Source: Streptomyces sp. CB02959 | Lineage (GTDB): Bacteria > Actinomycetota > Actinomycetes > Streptomycetales > Streptomycetaceae | Direction: 5' to 3' | Assembly (NCBI RefSeq): GCF_002803155.1 | Contig: NZ_NNBP01000012.1 | Location: 62,001 to 126,000 of the forward strand | Length of the DNA stretch: 64,000 nucleotides | Part shown: positions 24,142 to 34,968 of the stretch, one piece after another | Layout of the letters: each line of letters opens with the position of its first letter | Numbering within the stretch: position 1 is the first letter of the stretch | Position numbers and translations under genes: made by a program | Notes under the pieces: generated by a model | What the model was told of the DNA's origin: nothing | Database searches by the model: none | Seen by the model: the letters and a program-made list of their open reading frames with translations, nothing else

Positions 24142-27100
24142 GTGTCCGGCTTCATCGTGCTGCGGGTGCGCGCGCACCGCGTACTGCTGGCCGCCGCCCT
24201 GCTCACGGTGCTGCTGACCGCCACCGTCCTGGCCACCCTCGCCGCCTTCTCCGACGCGGTCGGCGACGCCGGACTGCGGCAGGCCCTGCGGTCCGGTCCG
24301 CAAGATCCCCACTCCGTACGGACGGCGGACACCTCGGCCGCGGCCGGCGCCGCCCTCCAGATCAAGGCCCAACTCCCTTCCTCCGGACGGCAGTCCGCCG
24401 ACCAGGCGGTGGAACGGGGCGCCCGGCGGGCCTTCGACGGCCTCCCGTTCACCGTCCGCACGCTGACCCGCTCCGGGCCGTACGCGCTGCCGCGCGCCTT
24501 CCGGCCGCCGGCCGGGGCCGGGGCCGGGCGGACGACGGGCGCGACGGGCGACGCGGAGCCCGACCTCACCCACCTCGCGGTCCTCGACCGCAGCCGGATC
24601 ACCCTCACCGCCGGCCACTGGCCCGGAGAGGCCGCGCACGGCCGGCTCCCGGTGGCGCTGCCCGAGGCCGCCGCCGCCCGGCTCGGCCTCCGCCCCGGCC
24701 GGCGGCTCACCCTCGACAACCGGCTGCCCGGCGCTGCCCGCCTCGCCATCGAGGTCACCGGCGTCTACCGCCCCAAGGACCGCACCGACCCGTACTGGAA
24801 GCTCGACGAACTCGGCGGACGCGGGGTGCGCACCGTCGGCTTCACCACCTACGGGCCGCTGCTGGCCGGGCCGGGGGCGTTCCGGGCCGGCGGGCCGCTG
24901 GTGCAGGACTCGGTGGCCTGGCTGGCCACCGCCGACTTCCGCACCCTGACCGCGGACCGGCTGCCCGCGCTGGCCGCCGCCGCCCGCCCGGCGGCGCGGG
25001 CGCTGATGGCCGACCCGGCGTTCCACGGCCAGGTCACCGCCACCACCGAACTCCCCGACGTCACGGCGAAGTTGCAGCGGTCGCTGCTGGTCAACCGGTC
25101 CACCGTGCTGATCGTCGCGCTCCAGCTCCTGCTGCTGGCCGGGTACGCACTGCTGCTGGTCGCCCGGATGCTGAGCGCCGAGCGGACCGGCGAACGGACC
25201 GTGCTGCGGGCCCGCGGCGCCTCCCGCCGGCGGCTCGCCGGCCTGGCCCTCGCCGAGGCGCTGCTGCTGCTGGCGCTGCCGGCCGCGGTCCTCGCCCCCC
25301 TGCCGGCCGGGCCGCTGCTGCGGCTGCTGGCGAGCGGCGGCGCGGCGGGCCGGACCGGACCGCCGCCGGACGCCGCCCTCACCGGCGGCACCTGGCTGAC
25401 CGGCGCGGTGGTGGCGCTGGGCTGCGCCGTCACGGTCGCCGCGCCCGCTGTGCTGCGGTCCGGAGCGGACGGCCCGTCAGGACGGGGGCGGGCACTGCCC
25501 GGCGCGGTCCGGGCCGGCGCCGACCTGGCGCTCCTGGTGGTCGCCGGGGTGGCGTACTGGCAGCTGTGGCGGCGGACCGGCGGTGACGGCGGCGGGGTGC
25601 TCACCCAGGACGGCGCCGGCCGGTTGGGCATCGACCCGGTGCTGGTGGCCGCCCCGGCGCTGGCGCTGCTCGCCGGCACGGTACTGACGCTGCGGCTGCT
25701 GCCGCCCACCGCCCGGCTCGCCGAACGGGCCGCGGCCCGCGGCCGGGGACTGGCCGTGGCGCTGGCCGGCTGGCAGATCAGCCGCCGCTCCTCGGCGGGC
25801 TCTCCGCCGCGTTCGGGCGGCGGGGTCGCCCACCGCGTCACCGACCCGGTGCTGCTGCTGGTGCTGGCCACCGCGCTGGGCATGCTGGCGATCGGTCAGC
25901 GCGCCTCGTGGGACCGCTCGCAGGACGACCAGGCGGACTTCCGCGCGGCCGCCGCGGTGCGCGTACTGAGCGGCCGGACACCGCAGTTGGGGCAGGGCGG
26001 CGGTTACGCGGCCGTCCCCGGGGTGGCCGCGGCGGTGCCCGTCGGGCACGCCGCCCTGAACCTGCCGGACGGCCACGCCGCGTCCCTGCTGGCCCTGGAC
26101 ACCCGGCGGGCGGCGGGTTCCCTGCTGCTCCGCGGCGACCTGGCGGGCGGCGCCGCCGACGGTCCGGCGGGCGCCCGCGCCACCGACGCGATGCTGCGGG
26201 CGGCGGCACCCCCGGCCGGCGCCCCCGCCGGCATCGAACTCCCGCCGGACACCGTGCGGTTGACGTTCACCGCGACCCTGGCGTCGCTCCGGACCCTGCC
26301 GACGCCCACCGACCGCCCGGCCGACGGCGGCGCCCTCGGCCCCGCCCGGCCCGACACCGGCCCGGTGCCCGCGACCGTCTCCGTCGTCGTCACCGACGCC
26401 CACGGCAGCCCGCACAGCCTGCCGCTCGACGAGTTCCCGGCCGACGGCCGGCCGCACACCGGCACCGTCGACCTCGCCGCCGCGGCCGGCGCCCCGGTCG
26501 GCCGGCCGGCCGGTCCGCTGCGGCTGTCCGGCCTCGTCCTCGACCTGGACCAGCCGCCGGTCCCGCACCGCCAACGGCTGACCCTGGACGCCGCGCGGGC
26601 GGTCACCGGCGACGGCGCCGCCCACCGCCTCACCGCCCCGCGCGGCGCGGCCTGGACCGGGCGGATCGCCGACCAGAGCAGTTCCACCGGCCGCCCCGGC
26701 GGCCCCCGGGCGTTCCCGACCGCGATCCCCGGCGGCGGGCTGCTGACGCAGACCTACGACACCGGCGCCCGGCAGGACGAGTGGACCGCCGCGGTCACCA
26801 CCGTGCGGATCACCGCCGCACACCCCGCCCGCCCACCGCTGGCGGCCGTCGCCACCGACGCGTTCCTGCGAGCCAGCGGCTCCCGGATCGGCGCGGTCGT
26901 CGACCTCACCGTCAACGGGCAGGCGCTGAAGGCCAGGATCGCGAAGGCGGTCCGCGCGCTGCCCGGCCCGGCGGACGAACCGACCGGCTCCGGCGGGCTG
27001 CTGGTCGACTTCGGCGCGGTCAACGAGGCCCTGTCCGACCTCGGCGCCACCCCGCTGGAAGCCGCCGAGTGGTGGCTGCGCACCCGACCCGGCACCACCG

Positions 27101-27627
27101 CGGCGGTGGCATCCGCGCTGCGGGCCCGCCCCGACCTCGACCCCGGCCAGGTGCTGGTCCGCGACGAGATCGCCCGGGAGCTGCACGACGACCCGTTGGG
27201 CCGCGGCCCGCAGACCGCGCTGGCCGCCGCCGCGGCGGTCGCGGTGGCCCTGGCGGCGACCGGTTTCGCGGTCGGCGCGGCCGGTTCGGTCCGCGGACGG
27301 GCCCGGGAGTTCGCCGTACTGCGGGCCCTCGGCGCGCCCCGCCCCCAGCTGGCCCGGATGATCGCCGCCGAACAGGGCGTCCTGATCGCGCTGGCGCTGG
27401 CCGTCGGCACGGCCCTGGGGGCGGTGCTGACCCGGGCGGTCGTCCCGCTGGTGGTCCTGACGCAGGAGGCGGGCCGCCCGGTGCCGCCGGTGCTGGTGGA
27501 GCTGCCGACCGGCCAGGTCGGCGGGCTGCTCGCGGCGGTGGCGGCGGTCCCGCTGCTGGTCGTGGCGGCCGTCGGGCTGCGCCGCGGCGACCCGGTACGG
27601 GCCCTGCGCGCCCAAGGGGAGCGCTGA
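24142..27627 (+). CDS. Large FtsX-like ABC transporter permease
   Basis: This 1161-residue membrane protein of the FtsX/MacB permease superfamily has an N-terminal helix at residues 10-32 followed by a large extracytoplasmic domain. Helix clusters lie around 325-345, 375-395, 420-440, 460-480 and 505-530. A second extracytoplasmic domain precedes the C-terminal helices at about 1030-1055, 1080-1105 and 1130-1150. The cytoplasmic coupling motif VLRARGASRRRLAGLALAEA and its C-terminal counterpart (FAVLRALGAPRPQLARMIAAE) are clear. Such proteins use ATPase-driven motion to move lipids, lipoproteins or peptides rather than to import sugars. The next permease follows within 30 nt, and the ATPase comes third. 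Confidence 0.88.
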   Translation: MSGFIVLRVRAHRVLLAAALLTVLLTATVLATLAAFSDAVGDAGLRQALRSGPQDPHSVRTADTSAAAGAALQIKAQLPSSGRQSADQAVERGARRAFDGLPFTVRTLTRSGPYALPRAFRPPAGAGAGRTTGATGDAEPDLTHLAVLDRSRITLTAGHWPGEAAHGRLPVALPEAAAARLGLRPGRRLTLDNRLPGAARLAIEVTGVYRPKDRTDPYWKLDELGGRGVRTVGFTTYGPLLAGPGAFRAGGPLVQDSVAWLATADFRTLTADRLPALAAAARPAARALMADPAFHGQVTATTELPDVTAKLQRSLLVNRSTVLIVALQLLLLAGYALLLVARMLSAERTGERTVLRARGASRRRLAGLALAEALLLLALPAAVLAPLPAGPLLRLLASGGAAGRTGPPPDAALTGGTWLTGAVVALGCAVTVAAPAVLRSGADGPSGRGRALPGAVRAGADLALLVVAGVAYWQLWRRTGGDGGGVLTQDGAGRLGIDPVLVAAPALALLAGTVLTLRLLPPTARLAERAAARGRGLAVALAGWQISRRSSAGSPPRSGGGVAHRVTDPVLLLVLATALGMLAIGQRASWDRSQDDQADFRAAAAVRVLSGRTPQLGQGGGYAAVPGVAAAVPVGHAALNLPDGHAASLLALDTRRAAGSLLLRGDLAGGAADGPAGARATDAMLRAAAPPAGAPAGIELPPDTVRLTFTATLASLRTLPTPTDRPADGGALGPARPDTGPVPATVSVVVTDAHGSPHSLPLDEFPADGRPHTGTVDLAAAAGAPVGRPAGPLRLSGLVLDLDQPPVPHRQRLTLDAARAVTGDGAAHRLTAPRGAAWTGRIADQSSSTGRPGGPRAFPTAIPGGGLLTQTYDTGARQDEWTAAVTTVRITAAHPARPPLAAVATDAFLRASGSRIGAVVDLTVNGQALKARIAKAVRALPGPADEPTGSGGLLVDFGAVNEALSDLGATPLEAAEWWLRTRPGTTAAVASALRARPDLDPGQVLVRDEIARELHDDPLGRGPQTALAAAAAVAVALAATGFAVGAAGSVRGRAREFAVLRALGAPRPQLARMIAAEQGVLIALALAVGTALGAVLTRAVVPLVVLTQEAGRPVPPVLVELPTGQVGGLLAAVAAVPLLVVAAVGLRRGDPVRALRAQGER

Positions 27628-27657
27628 GATGACCGAGCCGACCAAGGTGGGATGACG

Positions 27658-30429
27658 ATGCCGAAGGGAACCACGCTCTCCGGCGGCCCGCTGGTCCGGC
27701 TGCGCGCCGCTCTCCCCGCCGCGCTGCACATCGTCCGGGCGGGGGAGGCCCCGACGGCCGCGCTGGCCCTGGGCGCGCTGATGCTGATCACCGCGTTCCT
27801 CGCGGCGGCGTTCCCGCGCGGGGTGGACGCCTACGAGACCCGCGGCGTCCGGGCCGCGCTGAGCGACGTCCCGCCCGACCAGCGGACGGTGCAGATCACC
27901 GCGGGCCGCACCGACACCACCCCGCACAGCCACACCCCCGCCGTACTGGACCGCCAGGACGCGGCGCTGCGGAGCCAGTTCACCGCCCCGCTGCGGATCT
28001 CCCCCGCCGACGCCGCGCACGGCGTGCGCACCACCGCCCCACTGCCCTCCCACGACCCCGGGCTGGCCCGCCCCGACGGCGTCGATCCCCGTTTCTCGCT
28101 GTACGCGGTCTCCGGCCTGGCCCGGCACACCGCCGTCGCCCAGGGCCGCCTCCCGCGCCCCGCCGCGCCCGGGTCGCCCACCCGGGAAGCCGCGATCACC
28201 GTCGCCACCGCCCGCGCCCTCCACCTGCGCCCCGGCAGCCCGCTCCATGTCGGCGGGCTGGCCCTGCGGATCTCCGGGCTGCTCACCCCGCACGCCCCGG
28301 AGGGCCCGTACTGGGCGGTGGACCCGTTGGTGACGACCCCCGCCCTGGTAGCCGAGGGCACCCCGCCGCAGAAACTGTGGCAGGCCGGACTGCTGCTCGC
28401 CCCCGAGGACGGGCCGGCGCTGCTGTCCACCAAGGGGCAGCCGGAGCGGTTCTGGCGCTACCCGCTGGACACCGGCGCGCTGACCGCCGGGGACGCCCCG
28501 CTGCTCCAGGACCGGGTGCGGTCCCTCCAGCGCGGCCCGGGCCTGGCGCGGCTGCGCGGGGTGGTGGGCCCCGGCGGGCTGGCGGACAGCGCGGTGGACG
28601 GCCTGCTGGACGGCTTCGCGCGGACCCGGGACGCGGTCGCACCAGTCGTCGCGGTGGCGGCGTGCGGCATCGGCACCGTCGCCGGCGTCGTCGTCCTCAT
28701 GACCGGGGGGCTGGCGGCCGCCCGCCGCCACCGGGAACTGGCGCTGCTGCGGGCCCGGGGCGCGTCACTGCCCGGGCTGGTCGGGCGGTTGGCGGCGGAG
28801 ACCGCGACGGTGGCGCTGCCCGCGGCCGGCGCCGGCTACGCCCTGGCCGTCGTCCTCGTCCCCGGCGAACGGCTGCTGACCCCGCTGCTCGCCGCGGCCG
28901 CGGTCGGACTGCTCGGCACCCTCGCGCTGCCCCTGCGGGCCGCCGCCGCACACCGAAGGACGCGCCCCGACGTCCGCGCGGACCTGGTGGGCGGCCGCCC
29001 CTCCCGGCGCCGCACGGTCGTCGAACTCACCGTGCTGGTCCTGGCGGTGGCCGCGGTGCTGGCCCTGCGCCGCCGCGGTACCGGCTCCGGGGGCGTGGAC
29101 GTCCTGGTCAGCGCGGCCCCCGTACTGGTCGCGGTGATCGCCGCGCTGCTCCTGATGCGGCTGTACCCGCTGCCGCTGCGGCTCGCGGCCCGGCCCGCCG
29201 CCCGCACCCGGGGACTGTCCGGCTTCCTGGCCCTGGCCCGGGCCGGCCGCGCCCCGGCCGCCGGACTGCCGCTGCTCGCCCTCCTCGTGGCGCTGACCAC
29301 CGCATCGTTCGGCGGCTCGGTGCTCGCCGGGGTCGCCGACGCACGCGACCGGGCCGCGCTGGCCGCGGTCGGCGCGGACGCCCGCCTCACCGCCGACAAA
29401 CCGCTCCCCCGGGCCCTGCTGTCGTCCCTCACCGCCGTCCCCGGCGTCCAGGACGCGGTCCCGCTGCGCCTGAGCACCCAGCCCGCCGACGACAACGGCC
29501 CGCCCCTCTACCTCGTCATCGCCGACGCCGACGCCTACGCCCGGCTCGCCCGCGCCACCGGCCTGGGCGCCTTCGACGCCACCGAGCTGGCCGACCCCGG
29601 CGGCGACCACCCCCTGCCCGCCCTGGTCTCCGCCGGGGTCCGCACCCGTTTCGGGGACGCACCGATGGTGCTGCAACCGGAGTTCGGCCAGCTCGTCGTC
29701 CGCCCCGCCCTGGTACGCCGCGACACCCCCGCCCAGCCCGGCGGCGACTTCGTCGTGGTCGACGCCCGCGGCGTGGCCCGGCTCCACCCCGACACCTACG
29801 CCGACCCCGCCACCGGCCCCTCCGTCGTCCTCCTGGCCGGCCGCTCTCTCGACCCCACCGCGCTCCGCGGCACCATCCGGACCCACACCCCCGCCGCCCT
29901 CCCCACCCGCCTCGCCCTGCGCTCCACCACCCGCGCGCAGTACGCCGACTCCCCCCTCCAGCAAGGCGCCGAACGCCTCTACACCGCCGCGGTCGCCGCC
30001 GGTGCCGGCTTCGCCCTGCTGGCCCTGCTCCTCTCCCTCCTCCAGACCGCCCCGGAACGCGCCCGGCTCCTCACCGGCCTCCGCGCCATCGGCCTGCCGG
30101 CGGCCCAGGGCCGCCGCCTCCTCGTCCTCGAAGCCCTGCCCCAGGCCCTGCTCGCCGCCCTCGGCGGCACCCTCACCGGCGCCGCCACCCTCCGCCTGCT
30201 CGGCCCCGGCACCGACCTCACCCCGCTCGCCCTCCCCACCACCTCCGGCCCCACGGGAACCGCGCCCGTCCCCCTCCACCCCGACCCCGCGTCCCTCCTC
30301 CTCCCCGCCACCGCCGTCCTCCTCCTCTCCCTCGCCACGGCCCTCCTCCAGTCCCTCATCGGCCAACGCCGAACGCAGCACACCGAACGACGAAAGGAAG
30401 CCCCGACACGAAAGGAAGCCCCGAACTGA
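27658..30429 (+). CDS. Second FtsX-like ABC transporter permease
   Basis: This 923-residue partner permease has the same architecture: an N-terminal helix (ALALGALMLITAFLAAAFP), a large outer domain, helix pairs in the middle, a second outer domain and a C-terminal bundle. The coupling segment is LALLRARGASLPGLVGRLAAE. AAGGTGG lies 7 nt before the ATG at 27658, which makes it a better start than the ATG at 27652, whose spacing would be 1 nt. An eight-codon open frame (27629-27655) sits between the two permease genes and ends inside the alternative start. Confidence 0.87.
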   Translation: MPKGTTLSGGPLVRLRAALPAALHIVRAGEAPTAALALGALMLITAFLAAAFPRGVDAYETRGVRAALSDVPPDQRTVQITAGRTDTTPHSHTPAVLDRQDAALRSQFTAPLRISPADAAHGVRTTAPLPSHDPGLARPDGVDPRFSLYAVSGLARHTAVAQGRLPRPAAPGSPTREAAITVATARALHLRPGSPLHVGGLALRISGLLTPHAPEGPYWAVDPLVTTPALVAEGTPPQKLWQAGLLLAPEDGPALLSTKGQPERFWRYPLDTGALTAGDAPLLQDRVRSLQRGPGLARLRGVVGPGGLADSAVDGLLDGFARTRDAVAPVVAVAACGIGTVAGVVVLMTGGLAAARRHRELALLRARGASLPGLVGRLAAETATVALPAAGAGYALAVVLVPGERLLTPLLAAAAVGLLGTLALPLRAAAAHRRTRPDVRADLVGGRPSRRRTVVELTVLVLAVAAVLALRRRGTGSGGVDVLVSAAPVLVAVIAALLLMRLYPLPLRLAARPAARTRGLSGFLALARAGRAPAAGLPLLALLVALTTASFGGSVLAGVADARDRAALAAVGADARLTADKPLPRALLSSLTAVPGVQDAVPLRLSTQPADDNGPPLYLVIADADAYARLARATGLGAFDATELADPGGDHPLPALVSAGVRTRFGDAPMVLQPEFGQLVVRPALVRRDTPAQPGGDFVVVDARGVARLHPDTYADPATGPSVVLLAGRSLDPTALRGTIRTHTPAALPTRLALRSTTRAQYADSPLQQGAERLYTAAVAAGAGFALLALLLSLLQTAPERARLLTGLRAIGLPAAQGRRLLVLEALPQALLAALGGTLTGAATLRLLGPGTDLTPLALPTTSGPTGTAPVPLHPDPASLLLPATAVLLLSLATALLQSLIGQRRTQHTERRKEAPTRKEAPN

Positions 30430-30541
30430 CACCGACAGGCCACGACGCCCGCCATCCCCCACCCACCCCAACTGCCGCAGCTGCCACAACCGTTCAGCCA
30501 TTACGGCAACGGGCGACCCCACGACCACCGGAGCCACCCCC

Positions 30542-31597
30542 ATGACGACCCACCCCGACGACACCCCGCCGCCGTCACCACCGCCGTCACCGCCCCCGCC
30601 GCCCTCCCTCACCGACCTGGAGCGCCGCGCCGCCGCCCGCCGCGCCCGCCCCGCCTACGGGCACGACGCGCTGATCGCCTGCGACCGCCTGGTCCGCGTC
30701 TTCACCACCGACGGCGTGGAGGTGCAGGCCCTCCAGGGACTCGATCTCCTCGTCACCGAGGGCGAGTTGCTGGCTCTGGTGGGCGCGTCCGGAAGCGGCA
30801 AGTCCACCTTGATGAACATCCTGGCCGGGCTCGACATCCCGACCGCCGGCGCGGCCCGCGTCGCCGGCCGCGACCTCCTCACGATGGACGCCCGCACCCG
30901 CCTGGACTACCGCCGCAACGTCGTCGGCTTCGTCTGGCAACAGACCACCCGCAACCTGCTCCCCTACCTCACCGCCCTGCAGAACGTCGCCCTGCCCATG
31001 CAGCTGCGCGGCGGCCGCCGCCGCGCCGAACGCACCAAGGCGGCCCAGGAACTGCTGTCCCTGCTCTCCCTCACCCACTGCCGCGACCGGCGCCCCCACC
31101 AGCTCTCCGGCGGCGAGGCCCAACGCACCGCCATCGCCGTGGCGTTGGCCAACACCCCGGCCGTCCTGCTCGCCGACGAGCCGACCGGCGAACTGGACTC
31201 GCACACCGCCGAGCAGGTCTTCGCCGCGTTCCGCACCGCCAACGAGGAGCTGGGCACCACGATCGTGATCGTCACCCACGACCAGAAGGTGGCCGACGAA
31301 GTCCGCCGCACGGTCGCCATCCGCGACGGCCGCACCTCCTCAGAAGTCCTCCGCCGCACGGAAGTCGACGCCACGACCGGCCAGGAATCCGTCGTGGCCC
31401 GCGAGTACGCCACCCTCGACCGCGCCGGCCGCCTCCAACTCCCCGCCGACTACACCACGCCCCTGGGCATGCGGGACCGCGTCCTCCTCCAACGGGAACC
31501 CGACCACATCGGCATCTGGCCGGACGCCCCACCGCCCCCACCCGCCTCCGGCCCACCCGGCGTTCGAGAACAGACCTCCGGCCCGACCGACGCCTGA
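30542..31597 (+). CDS. ABC transporter ATP-binding protein, LolD/MacB type
   Basis: This 351-residue ATPase energises the two FtsX-like permeases. A Pro-rich N-terminal tail (residues 8-25) precedes the nucleotide-binding domain. Visible motifs are the Walker A GASGSGKST, Q-loop VWQQTT, signature LSGGEAQR, Walker B VLLADEPTGELD and switch VTHD. The C-terminal 90 residues after IRDGRTS are an extension, ending in a Pro-rich tail. The ATG at 30542 is the start that leaves the N-terminal tail short. A tandem degenerate repeat begins inside its last codons. Confidence 0.92.
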   Translation: MTTHPDDTPPPSPPPSPPPPPSLTDLERRAAARRARPAYGHDALIACDRLVRVFTTDGVEVQALQGLDLLVTEGELLALVGASGSGKSTLMNILAGLDIPTAGAARVAGRDLLTMDARTRLDYRRNVVGFVWQQTTRNLLPYLTALQNVALPMQLRGGRRRAERTKAAQELLSLLSLTHCRDRRPHQLSGGEAQRTAIAVALANTPAVLLADEPTGELDSHTAEQVFAAFRTANEELGTTIVIVTHDQKVADEVRRTVAIRDGRTSSEVLRRTEVDATTGQESVVAREYATLDRAGRLQLPADYTTPLGMRDRVLLQREPDHIGIWPDAPPPPPASGPPGVREQTSGPTDA

Positions 31598-31656
31598 GAA
31601 CGGACCGCCGGCCGGTCCGGCACCTGAGGTCTCCACCTGTCCGGCGTTTGAGGACG
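31555..31656. repeat. Four degenerate 24-30 bp repeats with CGTTTGAGGAC core
   Basis: Related cores CGTTCGAGAA (31561), CGCCTGAGAA (31591), CACCTGAGGT (31621) and CGTTTGAGGA (31645) recur at 30, 30 and 24 bp. The first two lie in the 3' end of the ATPase gene, the others downstream. The last copy, CCGGCGTTTGAGGACGAAC, resembles an intergenic repeat I recall as common in Streptomyces genomes. Confidence 0.6.
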
Positions 31657-31763
31657 AACCCGCAGAACGACAACGAGCCCGCCAGGCGAGGCCCCCAGGC
31701 AGACGGGGCCCCAGCCACCACCCCCTGAGCAGCCCTCGAAAACCCGGGCCCGCCAGGAACCCG

Positions 31764-32582
31764 TCAAACGGGCGTAACCGTGAGCCCCGACAGCCCGGCC
31801 AACCCCGCCGGCCCACCCGCCCGCACGGCAATCGACCCGTACGGCGTGCTCAGCCGCAGCCACCCCCCGGCAGCCAACAGCGCCGGTGCCGGCGCCCGCA
31901 CCGAAGTCTCCGCACCCGCCGCACCGGCGGTGCCGGCCGTACCGGACACCGCGCCGCCCGCCCGGGAGGCGACGCCCGCCCGGGAGGGCGCACCCGCGCT
32001 CCCGGAGGCCGCCATCGCCCCGGCCCGCGCCCCGCGCAGGAACCCGAGCGCCTGCGCGGCATGCACCGCCCGCAACGGCAGCTCCGTATCGCCCAGCGTC
32101 CGCGACCAGATCTCCCGTCCGATCCGGTCCCGCTCGTCCCGGTTGCGCCGCTGCGGCGGCAGCGCCTCGTCCCGGGCGCGGAATTCGGCGACCGCGGCGG
32201 ACACCGCGCGCAGCAGCGCCTCCGGGGACGGCAGCCCGGGCACCCGCGTCCAGCCGCCCCGCGGCGGCAGCACCCCGGCCCACGGCGGGCCGGTGACCGG
32301 GGCGGGCACGGTGACGCTGCCCGCCGCCTCCGAAATGCCTTCGAGGAGTTCCCCGGCGGAAACGGTCGCGTCCAGGCCGGGACCATGGGCATCGCCGTCG
32401 GCCGCCAGCCGCGCCGTACGGATCGCCAGCACCTCGAAGGACGGCGGGCGGCCGAAGACGGCCAGCACACCGCTCCCGGCCTGGAGCCGCACCGCCGCAC
32501 CGCGGTCGTAGTGGATCAGCCGGGCGAGGAAGGCGGCGAGATCCGCCGCCTCCCCGGCGTCGGCCAACCGCAGCACCGTCAT
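31764..32582 (-). CDS. Hypothetical protein translationally coupled to a thioesterase
   Basis: This 272-residue soluble protein has no recognised domain. The N-terminal 120 residues (LRLADAGEAADLAAFLARL, SFEVLAIRTARLA) look globular, and there is an Arg-rich helical segment at about 160-190 (PQRRNRDERDRIGREIW). Residues 200-240 are Ala/Gly/Ser-rich linker, and the end (GWLRLSTPYGSIAVR) looks like a beta strand pair. The ATG at 32582 overlaps the thioesterase stop as ATGA, so it is the third gene of an ettA operon. I see no catalytic signature. Confidence 0.78.
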   Translation of the reverse strand: MTVLRLADAGEAADLAAFLARLIHYDRGAAVRLQAGSGVLAVFGRPPSFEVLAIRTARLAADGDAHGPGLDATVSAGELLEGISEAAGSVTVPAPVTGPPWAGVLPPRGGWTRVPGLPSPEALLRAVSAAVAEFRARDEALPPQRRNRDERDRIGREIWSRTLGDTELPLRAVHAAQALGFLRGARAGAMAASGSAGAPSRAGVASRAGGAVSGTAGTAGAAGAETSVRAPAPALLAAGGWLRLSTPYGSIAVRAGGPAGLAGLSGLTVTPV

Positions 32583-33013
32583 AGGGCGACGGCCCCTTCC
32601 TGATGCGCGGCGTCGTCCAGGTACTCCTTGAGGATCGCCTTCTCCTCCGCCGTGAGGCGGCGCGGCCGCCCCGCGGCGAAGTCGAACGGCACGACCACGG
32701 TCGCGGCCCGCAGGTAGACCGTGTCCTCGTCCTTGACCTCGTACCCCACCGTCATCGACGCGGCACTGATCTTCTGCACCCACAGTTCGACGGTCACCGG
32801 CTCGGGCCGGTGCACCAGCTGCCGCAGGTAGTCGATCTCGTGCCGGGCGACGACCGAACCGCCCGTGAACGACGGACTGCCGTCCCCCGGCGCCAGCCGG
32901 CGCATGAAGTCGATCCGCGCCTCTTCGAGGTAGCGGACGAACACCGCGTTGTTGACGTGGCCGAACGCGTCCATGTCCGACCAGCGCAGGGGGCAGGAGT
33001 AGAGGTGTCGCAC
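32579..33013 (-). CDS. Hot-dog fold acyl-CoA thioesterase (YbgC/4HBT type)
   Basis: This 144-residue enzyme probably hydrolyses short- or medium-chain acyl-CoA. The 4HBT signature RWSDMDAFGHVNNAVFVRYL contains the catalytic Asp and is followed by EEARIDFM and the strand EIDYLRQL. The GTG at 33013 lies 5 nt after the ettA stop, which matches the short N-terminus of the family; a longer frame would lie inside ettA. Its substrate cannot be told from the sequence. Confidence 0.9.
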   Translation of the reverse strand: MRHLYSCPLRWSDMDAFGHVNNAVFVRYLEEARIDFMRRLAPGDGSPSFTGGSVVARHEIDYLRQLVHRPEPVTVELWVQKISAASMTVGYEVKDEDTVYLRAATVVVPFDFAAGRPRRLTAEEKAILKEYLDDAAHQEGAVAL

Positions 33014-33018
33014 GGCGG

Positions 33019-34683
<1,665 letters not shown>

Positions 34684-34834
34684 GAGAAACCGTCCGGCAG
34701 TTTGGATCTATCAGGTGGTCTGGGTGGCTCCGCCGCGTGGGCCGTGGTGCGGCGTGGCCGCGCGAGGGCAGATACACCCCATCTTGCCGTACGTCCATCC
34801 CCGGACGGAAACGGGTGCCGAGGGATGGACGACA

Positions 34835-34869
34835 AAGGCCCCGGAGCGGACACTCCGCTCCGGGGCCTT
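34835..34869 (-). terminator. 16-bp hairpin terminator downstream of the LAETG gene
   Basis: AAGGCCCCGGAGCGGA and its exact complement flank a 3-nt loop, 100 nt past the stop of the minus-strand surface protein gene. The ettA promoter must lie between this hairpin and 34683. Confidence 0.85.
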
Positions 34870-34968
34870 CGTGGTACGCGCCCGGTGACCACCGGTTCAC
34901 GGTGCGCCGACGGCTCGCTCACCGATGGTCACGAGGTCTACTGCGACGGTGACGACCGTCCGTCTCGC

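Noticed and set aside
27629..27655. Eight-codon leader peptide between the two FtsX-type genes
   Set aside because: It could couple translation, but it has no ribosome site of its own and may be chance in GC-rich DNA.
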